From assembly GCA_947475495.1 (NCBI GenBank), contig CANJNX010000044.1:1-6767 (forward strand): 6,767 nucleotides of DNA, given 5' to 3'. A program made the position numbers and the translations under genes. Below the pieces are notes generated by a model. The model did not search any database. It was not told the origin of the DNA and worked only from the letters and a program-made list of their open reading frames with translations. How positions within the stretch are numbered: the stretch's first letter is position 1; each line of letters opens with the position of its first letter. Shown piece after piece: positions 1 through 6,767 of this stretch. The stretch is from Comamonadaceae bacterium (GTDB lineage Bacteria > Pseudomonadota > Gammaproteobacteria > Burkholderiales > Burkholderiaceae_C).

Positions 1-359
1 ACTTTCAACGTGTCGAAGCCAACACCACTTTGCACATGAAAGTGCCATTGCACTTCAGCGGCGAAGAAAATTCTCCTGCGGTGAAGTTGGATGCGTGCTT
101 GATTAACCATGTGGTTACCGAACTCGAAGTGGCGTGCTTGCCTGCCGACTTGCCTGAGTTCATCGCGGTGGATCTGAGCGCGTTGAAGAAAGGTACTTCT
201 TTGCATGCCAAAGACCTGACCTTGCCCAAAGGTGTTTCTGCTGTCGTTCGCGGCAAAGAAAATCCGGTCATCGTCTCCGTGGTCGCGCCTGCGGCTGAGG
301 TGGTTGAAGCCCCCGTGGCTGCAGCAGCACCTGCTGCCAAAGGCAAAGCCAAGAAATAA
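1..359 (+). CDS. rplY: 50S ribosomal protein L25, TL5/CTC long form (3' part only)
   Basis: L25 binds 5S rRNA in the central protuberance of the large ribosomal subunit. The gene is cut by the left window edge; the first full codon is at position 3, and 118 residues are visible before the TAA at 357-359. The visible part is the C-terminal beta-rich domain of the long (TL5/CTC) form: a VPLHF strand, a segment with NHVVTELEV and CLPADLPEF, then an LPKGV segment. After this comes a low-complexity tail rich in Ala, Pro, Val and Lys that ends KGKAKK, as is common in long betaproteobacterial L25 proteins. The short E. coli form lacks this domain. A strong hairpin follows the stop, and pth lies downstream on the same strand, which is a common neighbourhood for L25. 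The N-terminal 5S-binding domain is outside the window, so the start cannot be judged. Confidence 0.93.
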   Translation, partial: FQRVEANTTLHMKVPLHFSGEENSPAVKLDACLINHVVTELEVACLPADLPEFIAVDLSALKKGTSLHAKDLTLPKGVSAVVRGKENPVIVSVVAPAAEVVEAPVAAAAPAAKGKAKK

Positions 360-380
360 GCCCACGCTTTTTCTGCTTCA

Positions 381-411
381 AAGGCCTGCCCCTGTGATGG
401 GGGCAGGCCTT
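381..411 (+). terminator. Candidate intrinsic terminator after rplY
   Basis: A perfect 12-bp stem (381-392 pairing with 400-411, arm AAGGCCTGCCCC) closes a 7-base loop, 21 bases after the rplY stop. The stem is GC-rich. It is followed by TGTTGCTTTG, which is T-rich but not a clean T run, so termination on the plus strand may be partial. On the minus strand the hairpin would be followed by A-rich sequence, so it is not a minus-strand terminator. The pth start lies only 40 bases further on. Confidence 0.6.
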
Positions 412-451
412 GTTGCTTTGCGCAACCCACTTTTCGTCTACCATCGCATCC

Positions 452-1110
452 ATGATTAAATTGATCGCAGGCCTTGGCAATCCTGGCCCCGAATACGAAA
501 ACACCCGCCACAACGCAGGATTTTTATTCTTGGACGCGGTTGCACGCGAACTCAAAGCATCGTGGACCATGGACAAGAGTTACCACGCCTTGGTAGCCCG
601 AACTTTGGTACAAGGAGAGACGGTTTGGCTGCTCAAGCCGCAAACCTTTATGAACCTCTCGGGCAAGTCCGTCTCTGCACTCTCCCGGTTTTTCAAAGTG
701 AAACCCGATGAAATCTTGGTGGTCCACGACGAGCTCGACATTGCGCCAGGCGAGGCCAAGCTTAAATTTGGCGGTGGCCATGCAGGCCACAACGGGCTGC
801 GCGACATTCACGCCCAACTCGCAACAGGCGACTACTGGCGCCTGCGCCTTGGCATTGGCCACCCCGGCGACAAATCAGAAGTCGCCAACTGGGTATTGAA
901 AAAACCGTCGCTTGACCACCGGATTGCTTTAGAGCAATGCATCGACAGGTCCCTCAAGGCCCTGCCCGCTTTGCTGGCCGGCGATATGACCCAAGCCACG
1001 ATGTTGATCCACACCAGCAAACCGCCCAGACCGAAACCGCCTGTTCCTCCCAAGCCCGAACTTGGGGCCCCAGAGGGTCCCCACAGCGAGACTGCGCCTT
1101 CCGTCAAACC

Positions 1111-1114
<4 letters not shown>
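452..1114 (+). CDS. pth: Peptidyl-tRNA hydrolase (Pth)
   Basis: This cytoplasmic enzyme cleaves the ester bond of peptidyl-tRNA released by stalled ribosomes and so recycles tRNA. The 220-residue product starts [12 protein letters not shown], and the family's key residues fall at E. coli numbering: Asn10, catalytic His20 (in TRHNAG), Asn68 (in TFMNLSG), Asp93 (in VVHDELD) and Asn114 (in [11 protein letters not shown]). The ATG at 452 was chosen because the conserved GLGNPG strand begins at once; the ribosome binding site in front of it is poor. The body ends near residue 188. Residues 191-220 form an added tail in which 12 of 30 residues are proline, making the protein longer than the 194 residues of E. 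coli Pth. The gene follows rplY and a hairpin, and its stop overlaps the next start as ATGA. It may use its own weak promoter or read-through from rplY; neither can be shown here. Confidence 0.97.
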
Positions 1115-2271
<1,157 letters not shown>

Positions 2272-2278
2272 GGATGAA

Positions 2279-2283
2279 CTCCT
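2279..2283 (-). promoter_or_regulatory. Ribosome binding site of coaD
   Basis: AGGAG on the minus strand lies 7 bases before the ATG at 2271, within the 14-base gap after the rsmD stop. It is one of only two clear Shine-Dalgarno sequences in this operon and fixes the coaD start. Confidence 0.8.
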
Positions 2284-2285
2284 GT

Positions 2286-2900
2286 TCAAGGCGCGAGCGC
2301 GGGCGTTAAGACGTGGGCATGCACTGCACCGGCCTTGAGGTAGCGGTGAACCGCCAAACCCAAAGGCGCTAATTGTGCATCGCTCCATGCCGTGGGAGAC
2401 TCTAAATACACAAACCCGTCCACGGCCACAGCGCGACTCGCTGCTGCAAGCGCGGGTTCAACCAATGCCGAGTCAAAAGGCGGGTCAATAAAAATCACAT
2501 GCAAGCTCGCAGGTGTTGCTTGGCGCAACGATGCAACGCCGTCACCGCGCAAAACATGCACTTGCGTGGCTGCCAATTGGGTTTGGGTTGCTTTGAGCTG
2601 CTCAATCAATGCGCTGTCTTGCTCTACCACGATCACATCGGCAGCACCCCGTGAAGCGGCCTCAAACCCCAACGCGCCTGTTCCTGCAAAAACGTCCATG
2701 CAGCGCAGTCCGCGCATATCTTGGCCTAACCAGTTGAACAATGTTTCCCGCACCCGATCCGGGGTAGGCCGCAGGCCTGGCTTGTCAGCTACCTTGAGCT
2801 TGGTTCGCTTCCACTGCCCACCAATAATTCGAACTTCATGGCTGCGTTGAATTTGGGGCCCATGCTTGTGGACTGGCACACGTGGCTTTTTCGTTTTCAT
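2286..2900 (-). CDS. rsmD: 16S rRNA (guanine966-N2)-methyltransferase (RsmD)
   Basis: RsmD methylates G966 of 16S rRNA in the small subunit, using S-adenosylmethionine. The 204-residue product has the N-terminal HEVRIIGGQWKR element (21-32), the RPTPDRVRETLFNWL block (44-58), SAM-binding motif I DVFAGTGALGFEA (69-81), an acidic residue at the end of the next strand (Glu93), and the catalytic IDPPF motif (138-142). Residues 1-20 are a basic, Pro/Lys-rich leader. Two starts are possible: the ATG at 2900 used here, and a GTG at 2945 that would add 15 residues and overlap the stop of the upstream GST gene as GTGA. Neither has a good ribosome binding site. ATG with 204 residues is closer to E. coli RsmD (198). 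The gene sits between the GST and coaD in the minus-strand operon. Confidence 0.95.
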   Translation of the reverse strand: MKTKKPRVPVHKHGPQIQRSHEVRIIGGQWKRTKLKVADKPGLRPTPDRVRETLFNWLGQDMRGLRCMDVFAGTGALGFEAASRGAADVIVVEQDSALIEQLKATQTQLAATQVHVLRGDGVASLRQATPASLHVIFIDPPFDSALVEPALAAASRAVAVDGFVYLESPTAWSDAQLAPLGLAVHRYLKAGAVHAHVLTPALAP

Positions 2901-2941
2901 GGGCGTATTGTCAGGCTTCTTCGGATGGGCAGGGAATCGAT

Positions 2942-3637
2942 TCACACCACAGCCTGTGTGGGATAGTCGGGCTTGGTAAATACCTTGCCTTCGATACCTT
3001 CGGCTGCATAGGCTTTTTGTACTTCAGCTTGGGCTTCCAAGGTGCGTAAAAGCCCTAAGAGCGCTGGAAATTTTTCGATATCAGATGGGGAAAGCGTGTC
3101 ACCCCGGGGGTACAGCTGCACCCAACGAACACAGGCCGCCACATAGTAGTCACAAACGCTGCGCTTTTCTCCCAGCAGCCACGTGCCCGCGCTTTTGGCA
3201 ATCTGGGCATCTAACAAGGCCAAATGTGCAAGCACCCGCTGGTGCACAGCTTGGCGCAAGGCGGGGATGGCTTGGGCGTCAGTGACATAGCGATCGGAAT
3301 AAAACAACACGCGCAGGTCGGCATGCAAGGTATTGGACAAAAAGAACAGCCACTTCAAAAATGTACCGCGGTGTTGTGGATCTGGCTCGGGCAACGCCGC
3401 GTGTTGATCTGCAAGGTGCAAAAGAATGGCAGCGGTTTCAAACAAGGGGGCCGATTGCGACGGATCCAACAACACAGGCAACAAACCTTGCGGGTTGAAT
3501 GTCAAAAACGCTGGGCTGCGTTGCCCATCCACAGTCCGGTCCACCTCGATCGCTTGGTAAGGCACGGCCAGTGCTTCCAGCACCATGCGGATCACGATAT
3601 TGGCACTGTCGGGGGAGTAGTACAGGGTGTAGGACAT
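2942..3637 (-). CDS. Glutathione S-transferase-like protein
   Basis: This 231-residue cytosolic protein has the two-domain GST layout. The N-terminal thioredoxin-like domain (about 1-80) carries NPQGLLPVL with the cis-proline Pro54 and the glutathione-contacting FETAAIL segment (Glu67-Thr68). The C-terminal helical domain (about 90-210) includes a KWLFFLSNTLHADLR stretch and the N-capping box SVCD (160-163). In the first strand-helix turn it reads YYSPDSANIV, so the cysteine of beta-class bacterial GSTs (usually PGACS) is replaced; a nearby serine (Ser8 or Ser11) could do the work. Substrate is unknown, and it could be a detoxifying transferase or a thiol-disulfide enzyme. The ATG at 3637 is preceded at 5 bases by AGGAG, which overlaps the rlmI stop. 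The gene lies 8 bases after rlmI and precedes rsmD, so it is transcribed with rRNA methyltransferases. Confidence 0.9.
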   Translation of the reverse strand: MSYTLYYSPDSANIVIRMVLEALAVPYQAIEVDRTVDGQRSPAFLTFNPQGLLPVLLDPSQSAPLFETAAILLHLADQHAALPEPDPQHRGTFLKWLFFLSNTLHADLRVLFYSDRYVTDAQAIPALRQAVHQRVLAHLALLDAQIAKSAGTWLLGEKRSVCDYYVAACVRWVQLYPRGDTLSPSDIEKFPALLGLLRTLEAQAEVQKAYAAEGIEGKVFTKPDYPTQAVV

Positions 3638-3642
3638 AGGTA

Positions 3643-3647
3643 CTCCT
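3643..3647 (-). promoter_or_regulatory. Ribosome binding site of the GST gene, overlapping the rlmI stop
   Basis: AGGAG on the minus strand lies 5 bases before the ATG at 3637. Its first two bases are the last two of the rlmI TAG stop (3648-3646), so ribosomes ending rlmI are placed directly on the next start. This suggests coupling by reinitiation. Confidence 0.8.
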
Positions 3648-4830
3648 ATAGTTTTCTCACCACTACCAAGCCCTTGAGGTACTCGCCCTCGGGAAAGGTC
3701 ATCGTCATCGGGTGGTCTGGGGCGCCGCCCATGCGTTCACTGATAAAGCCATCGACTCCCGCATCTGCACCGGCAGAGGCCACGATTTTGTGAAACAAAT
3801 CAGGGCTGATTCCGCCTGAGCATGAATAGGTAAACAAAACGCCACCCGGCTCTAAGATTTTGAAGGCCAAGCGGTTGATGTCTTTGTAAGCCCGGGCGGC
3901 GCGTTCGGCGTGGGCTACCGTGGGCGCAAATTTTGGTGGGTCTAAAACAATGGCATCAAAGCTGCGCCCTTCTTGCGCAAATTGGCGCAGAGAGGCGTTG
4001 ACATCGGCGTCCATAAAGCTTGCCCGCTCGAGAGCAAACCCATTGAGCGCCACATTCTCTTGCGCTTTCGCGATGGCTGGCCCAGAGGAGTCAATCGAAA
4101 GAACATGGGCAGCGCCACCGGCTAAGGCGGAAACTGTAAAACCGCCGGTGTAGCAGTAACAATTGAGCACGCGTTGGAAGTTCAATCGCTGCGCATAGTC
4201 TGCAAATTTTTTCCGGCTATCGCGCTGGTCTAAATAAAAACCGGTCTTATGGCCTTGGGCGATATCCAAAGCCAGTTGCCAGCCGTTTTCTTGCAATACC
4301 AGGTCTGTCGCACCCTCGCCGCGCAGCCAACCCTTCACCTCCGTCAAACCCTCTAATGCGCGACTGCTTGCATCCGAGCGCTCATAGAGTTGGCTCAGGC
4401 CGGTATGCGCCAGCAGCGCATCGGCGATGTGGTTTTTCCATCGCTCGACCCCTGCCGAGGTGAACTGCGCTACCAAGGTATCGCCGTAGCGGTCCACAAT
4501 CAAACCAGGCAGCCCATCAGACTCACCATGGATCAAGCGCATGCCATTACTGGGAATCAAAAATCGCGTTCGGGCGTGAACCGCCTTTGCAATGGCGGCA
4601 GAAAAAAATGCGGCGTCGATGCGCTGTGTTTCCTGAAAACTCCACACCCTGGCCCGAATTTTCGATGCAGGGCTGAAGGCCGCCCAAGCTAAAAACTGCT
4701 TGTCTGCGCCTTCCACTCGAACCGTTTCACCGCTGTCGCCGCCGCCGCGCTCGATGGCGGATTCAAAAATCCAAGGGTGGCGTCGCAGCAAAGAACGTTC
4801 TTTGCCAGCGCGGAGTTTGATCGTTTTCAT
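3646..4830 (-). CDS. rlmI: 23S rRNA (cytosine1962-C5)-methyltransferase, RlmI family
   Basis: RlmI makes 5-methylcytosine in 23S rRNA of the large subunit, using SAM. The 394-residue product is almost the length of E. coli RlmI (396). It has an N-terminal PUA domain (about 1-75, opening MKTIKLRAGKERSLLRRHPW), the central block around GESDGLPGLIVDRYG (102-116), then the Rossmann methyltransferase domain. That domain includes TGFYLDQRDSR (196-206), SAM motif I CYCYTGGFTVSAL (224-236), acidic Asp247, the LDPPKF motif (296-301) and YSCSGG (335-340), whose Cys337 is the expected catalytic cysteine. The ATG at 4830 is chosen because the PUA domain starts there; an in-frame start at 4887 would overlap xerC by over 40 bases. 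The 13-base gap after xerC has no good ribosome binding site. Exact target base is inferred from family; related enzymes in the COG1092 group could differ. Confidence 0.93.
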   Translation of the reverse strand: MKTIKLRAGKERSLLRRHPWIFESAIERGGGDSGETVRVEGADKQFLAWAAFSPASKIRARVWSFQETQRIDAAFFSAAIAKAVHARTRFLIPSNGMRLIHGESDGLPGLIVDRYGDTLVAQFTSAGVERWKNHIADALLAHTGLSQLYERSDASSRALEGLTEVKGWLRGEGATDLVLQENGWQLALDIAQGHKTGFYLDQRDSRKKFADYAQRLNFQRVLNCYCYTGGFTVSALAGGAAHVLSIDSSGPAIAKAQENVALNGFALERASFMDADVNASLRQFAQEGRSFDAIVLDPPKFAPTVAHAERAARAYKDINRLAFKILEPGGVLFTYSCSGGISPDLFHKIVASAGADAGVDGFISERMGGAPDHPMTMTFPEGEYLKGLVVVRKL

Positions 4831-4843
4831 AAGGGGGCTATTG

Positions 4844-5833
4844 TCACCCCTTCGGTTTGGTCTTGGCCCGCGGATGCGCAGCATCATAGGCTTTGGCTAA
4901 ATGCTGAAAATCCAGGCGGGTATAGACCTGCGTGGTGCTGATGTTGGCGTGGCCTAAAAGTTCTTGGACACCGCGCAGATCGCTGCTGGATTGCAACACA
5001 TGGCTGGCAAAAGAGTGGCGCAGCATATGGGGATGAACTGGCGTTGCCATCCCCGCTTGCAAGCTTCGCCGCTGCAAGCGTTGCCACACAGACTGTGCGC
5101 TTAATCGGGTACCGTTTCGTCCTTGGAATAGTGCGGCGCTGGCCTTGGCATCTTCACCTTGAGCCGGCGCAGCTGTGGCAAGCCCCGAGGGTCCGCGCAA
5201 CACCAACCAGCGCTCAAGCGCTTTGAGCGCGGAGCTGCCTACGGGCACGGAACGGCGTTTGGAACCCTTGCCCAAGACATGGGCTTGTGCGCTTTGCATG
5301 TCAACCCAACCTTTGGCCTGCGCACTCGCCACCACATCTAAACCCACCAACTCCCCCACCCGCAAACCGCTGCCGTAGAGCAACTCCACCATCGCAGCAT
5401 CACGCGCTTCAAACCACGCACTGTCATCGCTTTGAAAGTCTGCAAAATGCACCGCATCGTCCACGCCCAAGGCCTTGGGCAAGGGTTTGGGGGCTTTGGG
5501 TGAGCGGACATCTTGAACCGGGTTGCTCGGCACCACACCTTGGCGGCCTAACCACGCATAAAAGCCCCGCCAGCCGCTCAAAATAAGTGCAATGCCGCGA
5601 CCGCTGCGACCGCTGCTGTGCATGCTGGCGACCCAGCGGCGGATGTGGTGGTTTTTCACATCCACCAAGGCCAAGCCCTGGCCGGAAGTTGCGCTGCTTG
5701 CACTGGCGAAATGTTGCAACTTGGCCAGGTCCAGGGCGTACAGTTCGACGGTGCGTTGGGCTAAGCGCTTTTCTACCCGAACGTGTTCTAAATACCGTTC
5801 AATCCATTCGCCATCGTTTGCGCTGAAAGACAC
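4844..5833 (-). CDS. xerC: Tyrosine recombinase XerC
   Basis: XerC, with XerD, resolves chromosome dimers at dif during cell division. The 329-residue protein has an N-terminal SAM-like core-binding domain (about 8-100, WIERYLEHVRVEKRLAQRT onward) and a C-terminal catalytic domain with the full active-site set: Arg158 (GSGLRVGEL), Lys189 (LGKGSKRR), His269 and Arg272 (HMLRHSF), His295 (LGHANIST) and the nucleophile Tyr304 (TQVYTRLD). It is about 30 residues longer than E. coli XerC (298). The extra length is in Ala/Ser-rich stretches (about 42-55) and an Ala-rich segment (about 217-233) between catalytic blocks. The start is GTG at 5833, because the frame is closed by a stop about 45 bases upstream and no ATG lies between; no clear ribosome binding site precedes it. 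The DUF484-xerC neighbourhood matches E. coli dapF-yigA-xerC and supports XerC rather than XerD or a mobile integrase. Confidence 0.95.
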   Translation of the reverse strand: MSFSANDGEWIERYLEHVRVEKRLAQRTVELYALDLAKLQHFASASSATSGQGLALVDVKNHHIRRWVASMHSSGRSGRGIALILSGWRGFYAWLGRQGVVPSNPVQDVRSPKAPKPLPKALGVDDAVHFADFQSDDSAWFEARDAAMVELLYGSGLRVGELVGLDVVASAQAKGWVDMQSAQAHVLGKGSKRRSVPVGSSALKALERWLVLRGPSGLATAAPAQGEDAKASAALFQGRNGTRLSAQSVWQRLQRRSLQAGMATPVHPHMLRHSFASHVLQSSSDLRGVQELLGHANISTTQVYTRLDFQHLAKAYDAAHPRAKTKPKG

Positions 5834-5853
5834 AGCGGGGTCTGGGTTTGAAA

Positions 5854-6552
5854 TTAACGCAAACGCCCGAGGGCGGCGCTAGCGACTTCGCCAATGCGCG
5901 ACAAAAAGTCTGTCCCCATGCCGCTATGAAAGCGCTGCGCATCCATAGACGCCAACACCAGCATTCCAAAGACATCCCCAGACCCAGCGCTGCCACTGCT
6001 GCGCAAAGGGATCAATGCCAATGAACTTGCAGCCTCTGGACTTTCAAGCCACTGGGTCGCTTCAAACCCGGTGTTCAAACCACAAAAGGGCTCGGTCAAA
6101 GACGCTGCAAACAACTTCGCGTCTTCCGATACGCCTTGGGTGAAGGCCGCTTGGTCGTGTGCGGCGTCTAAGCCCCACAATCGCAAGCCCACTTGAGGAA
6201 CAGAAAATTGCGCTCCAAGCTCTTGGGCAATAAGTCCAGGCAGCGTGTGTGCTGCAGGAACCACGAGCAATCCGCGGGCCCAGCGCAGCACTTTGTCCGA
6301 CAGCAAGATGTTGTCATTGCCGTGTCGGATCATTTCCATCAACCGACCTTCTAGCATCTTGATTTTTTCGCGCAGCATTTCAGCTTGGCGCTCTTGCAAA
6401 CTGATAGCGCGCTGGCTGTGCGGGCTAGACAGTTGCACGGTTGCCAAGAGCTCGGAGTGGCGAATAAAAAAATCGGGGGTGTTCGCCAAATAATGGGCGA
6501 TATCTTCTTCGGTGATTGGGTTATTCAAAGTTTTTTCGGTGAGTTGGCTCAT
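5854..6552 (-). CDS. DUF484 (YigA-like) protein
   Basis: This 232-residue cytosolic protein has no established function. The N-terminal part matches the DUF484 pattern: a short helix with IAHYLANTPDFFIRHSELL (18-36), then SLQERQAEMLREKI (51-64), which runs into a likely coiled coil to about residue 82. The C-terminal part (about 85-230) has the alternating strand-helix look of a GAF-like domain, including GLRLWGL, LALIPL and FGMLVLAS. No catalytic motif is visible. The ATG at 6552 was preferred, with a weak GGAAA site in front; an in-frame TTG at 6567 would add five residues. It lies 27 bases after dapF and 20 bases before xerC. The same order in gammaproteobacteria (dapF-yigA-xerC) makes the assignment firmer and suggests a conserved but unknown link to XerC or to cell-wall growth. 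Confidence 0.92.
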   Translation of the reverse strand: MSQLTEKTLNNPITEEDIAHYLANTPDFFIRHSELLATVQLSSPHSQRAISLQERQAEMLREKIKMLEGRLMEMIRHGNDNILLSDKVLRWARGLLVVPAAHTLPGLIAQELGAQFSVPQVGLRLWGLDAAHDQAAFTQGVSEDAKLFAASLTEPFCGLNTGFEATQWLESPEAASSLALIPLRSSGSAGSGDVFGMLVLASMDAQRFHSGMGTDFLSRIGEVASAALGRLR

Positions 6553-6579
6553 AGGGTTTCCGTTCAATCAATACCATTT

Positions 6580-6767
6580 TTAAACAAAGTCAGGGAGATC
6601 AATCTCACCCCGAAAAACTGTGGTGGCTGGCCCTGTCATCATCACAGGCAAAGCGCCTGCTTCCCAAGCGATGCTGAGCAAACCACCGTGGGTGTGCACA
6701 TCGACATGGTTGTCGAGCAAGCCCCAGCGAATACCGGCAACCACCGCCGCACACGCACCCGACCCAC
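6580..6767 (-). CDS. dapF: Diaminopimelate epimerase (C-terminal part)
   Basis: DapF converts LL- to meso-diaminopimelate for lysine and peptidoglycan synthesis in the cytoplasm. The gene enters from the right window edge; 61 residues are visible before the TAA at 6582-6580. The first visible residues, [11 protein letters not shown], contain one of the two catalytic cysteines (Cys217 in Haemophilus numbering, in the conserved CGSGACA motif). The remainder, with GGLLSIAW and [13 protein letters not shown], is the typical C-terminal end of the family (the GPA...F.GE block). The other catalytic cysteine is outside the window. It heads the visible minus-strand run, so the operon's promoter is probably upstream of it and out of view. 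Confidence 0.95.
   Translation of the reverse strand, partial: GSGACAAVVAGIRWGLLDNHVDVHTHGGLLSIAWEAGALPVMMTGPATTVFRGEIDLPDFV

Noticed and set aside
414..451. Possible sigma-70 promoter for pth (TTGCTT and TCTACC at 18-base spacing)
   Set aside because: The -10 candidate matches the consensus at only three positions, and the stretch overlaps the tail of the hairpin; too weak to annotate.
5..511. Long open frame on the minus strand across rplY and the start of pth
   Set aside because: It is antisense to two clear genes, has low-complexity composition and matches no recognisable family; a shadow frame.
3224..3793. 189-codon plus-strand open frame antisense to the GST and rlmI end
   Set aside because: It is covered by two well-supported genes on the other strand, and its translation shows no domain or signal.
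4844..5833. Tyrosine recombinase as an integrase of a mobile element
   Set aside because: It sits in the conserved dapF-DUF484-xerC order, with no attachment site repeats, phage genes or tRNA nearby; it is the housekeeping XerC.

Overview
This window looks like core chromosome of a betaproteobacterium of the order Burkholderiales, most likely Comamonadaceae (Limnohabitans/Rhodoferax/Polaromonas type). That placement rests on protein flavour and gene order: a long TL5/CTC-type L25 followed by pth, an RsmD-CoaD-ferredoxin block, and a DapF-DUF484-XerC block. It is an inference without database support. Coding density is very high and the only gap of any size is 92 bases, at 360-451. No tRNA, rRNA, CRISPR array, insertion sequence or phage gene is visible.

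Left arm, plus strand (1-1512): the 3' part of rplY (ribosomal protein L25), a strong hairpin that is a candidate terminator, then pth (peptidyl-tRNA hydrolase) and a small secreted DUF4124-like protein. The last two overlap by ATGA, so they are probably translationally coupled.

Right arm, minus strand (6767 down to 1509): eight genes in one direction with gaps of 8 to 41 bases. In transcription order they are dapF (partial), a DUF484 protein, xerC, rlmI, a glutathione S-transferase-like gene, rsmD, coaD and a 2[4Fe-4S] ferredoxin. The run looks like one transcription unit, with its main promoter upstream of dapF and outside the window. It joins cell-wall/lysine precursor synthesis (dapF), chromosome dimer resolution (xerC), rRNA methylation of both subunits (rlmI for 23S, rsmD for 16S), coenzyme A synthesis (coaD) and iron-sulfur electron transfer. 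These are housekeeping jobs, not one pathway.

The two arms converge at 1509-1512, where the DUF4124 stop (TAA) and the ferredoxin stop (TAG on the other strand) share bases, with no obvious terminator between them.

I looked for an undescribed system and did not find one. The points worth a second look are modest: the overlapping convergent stops, a proline-rich Pth tail fused into the coupling point with an A-rich secreted protein gene, a GST without the beta-class cysteine inside an RNA-modification operon, and an uncertain rsmD start.
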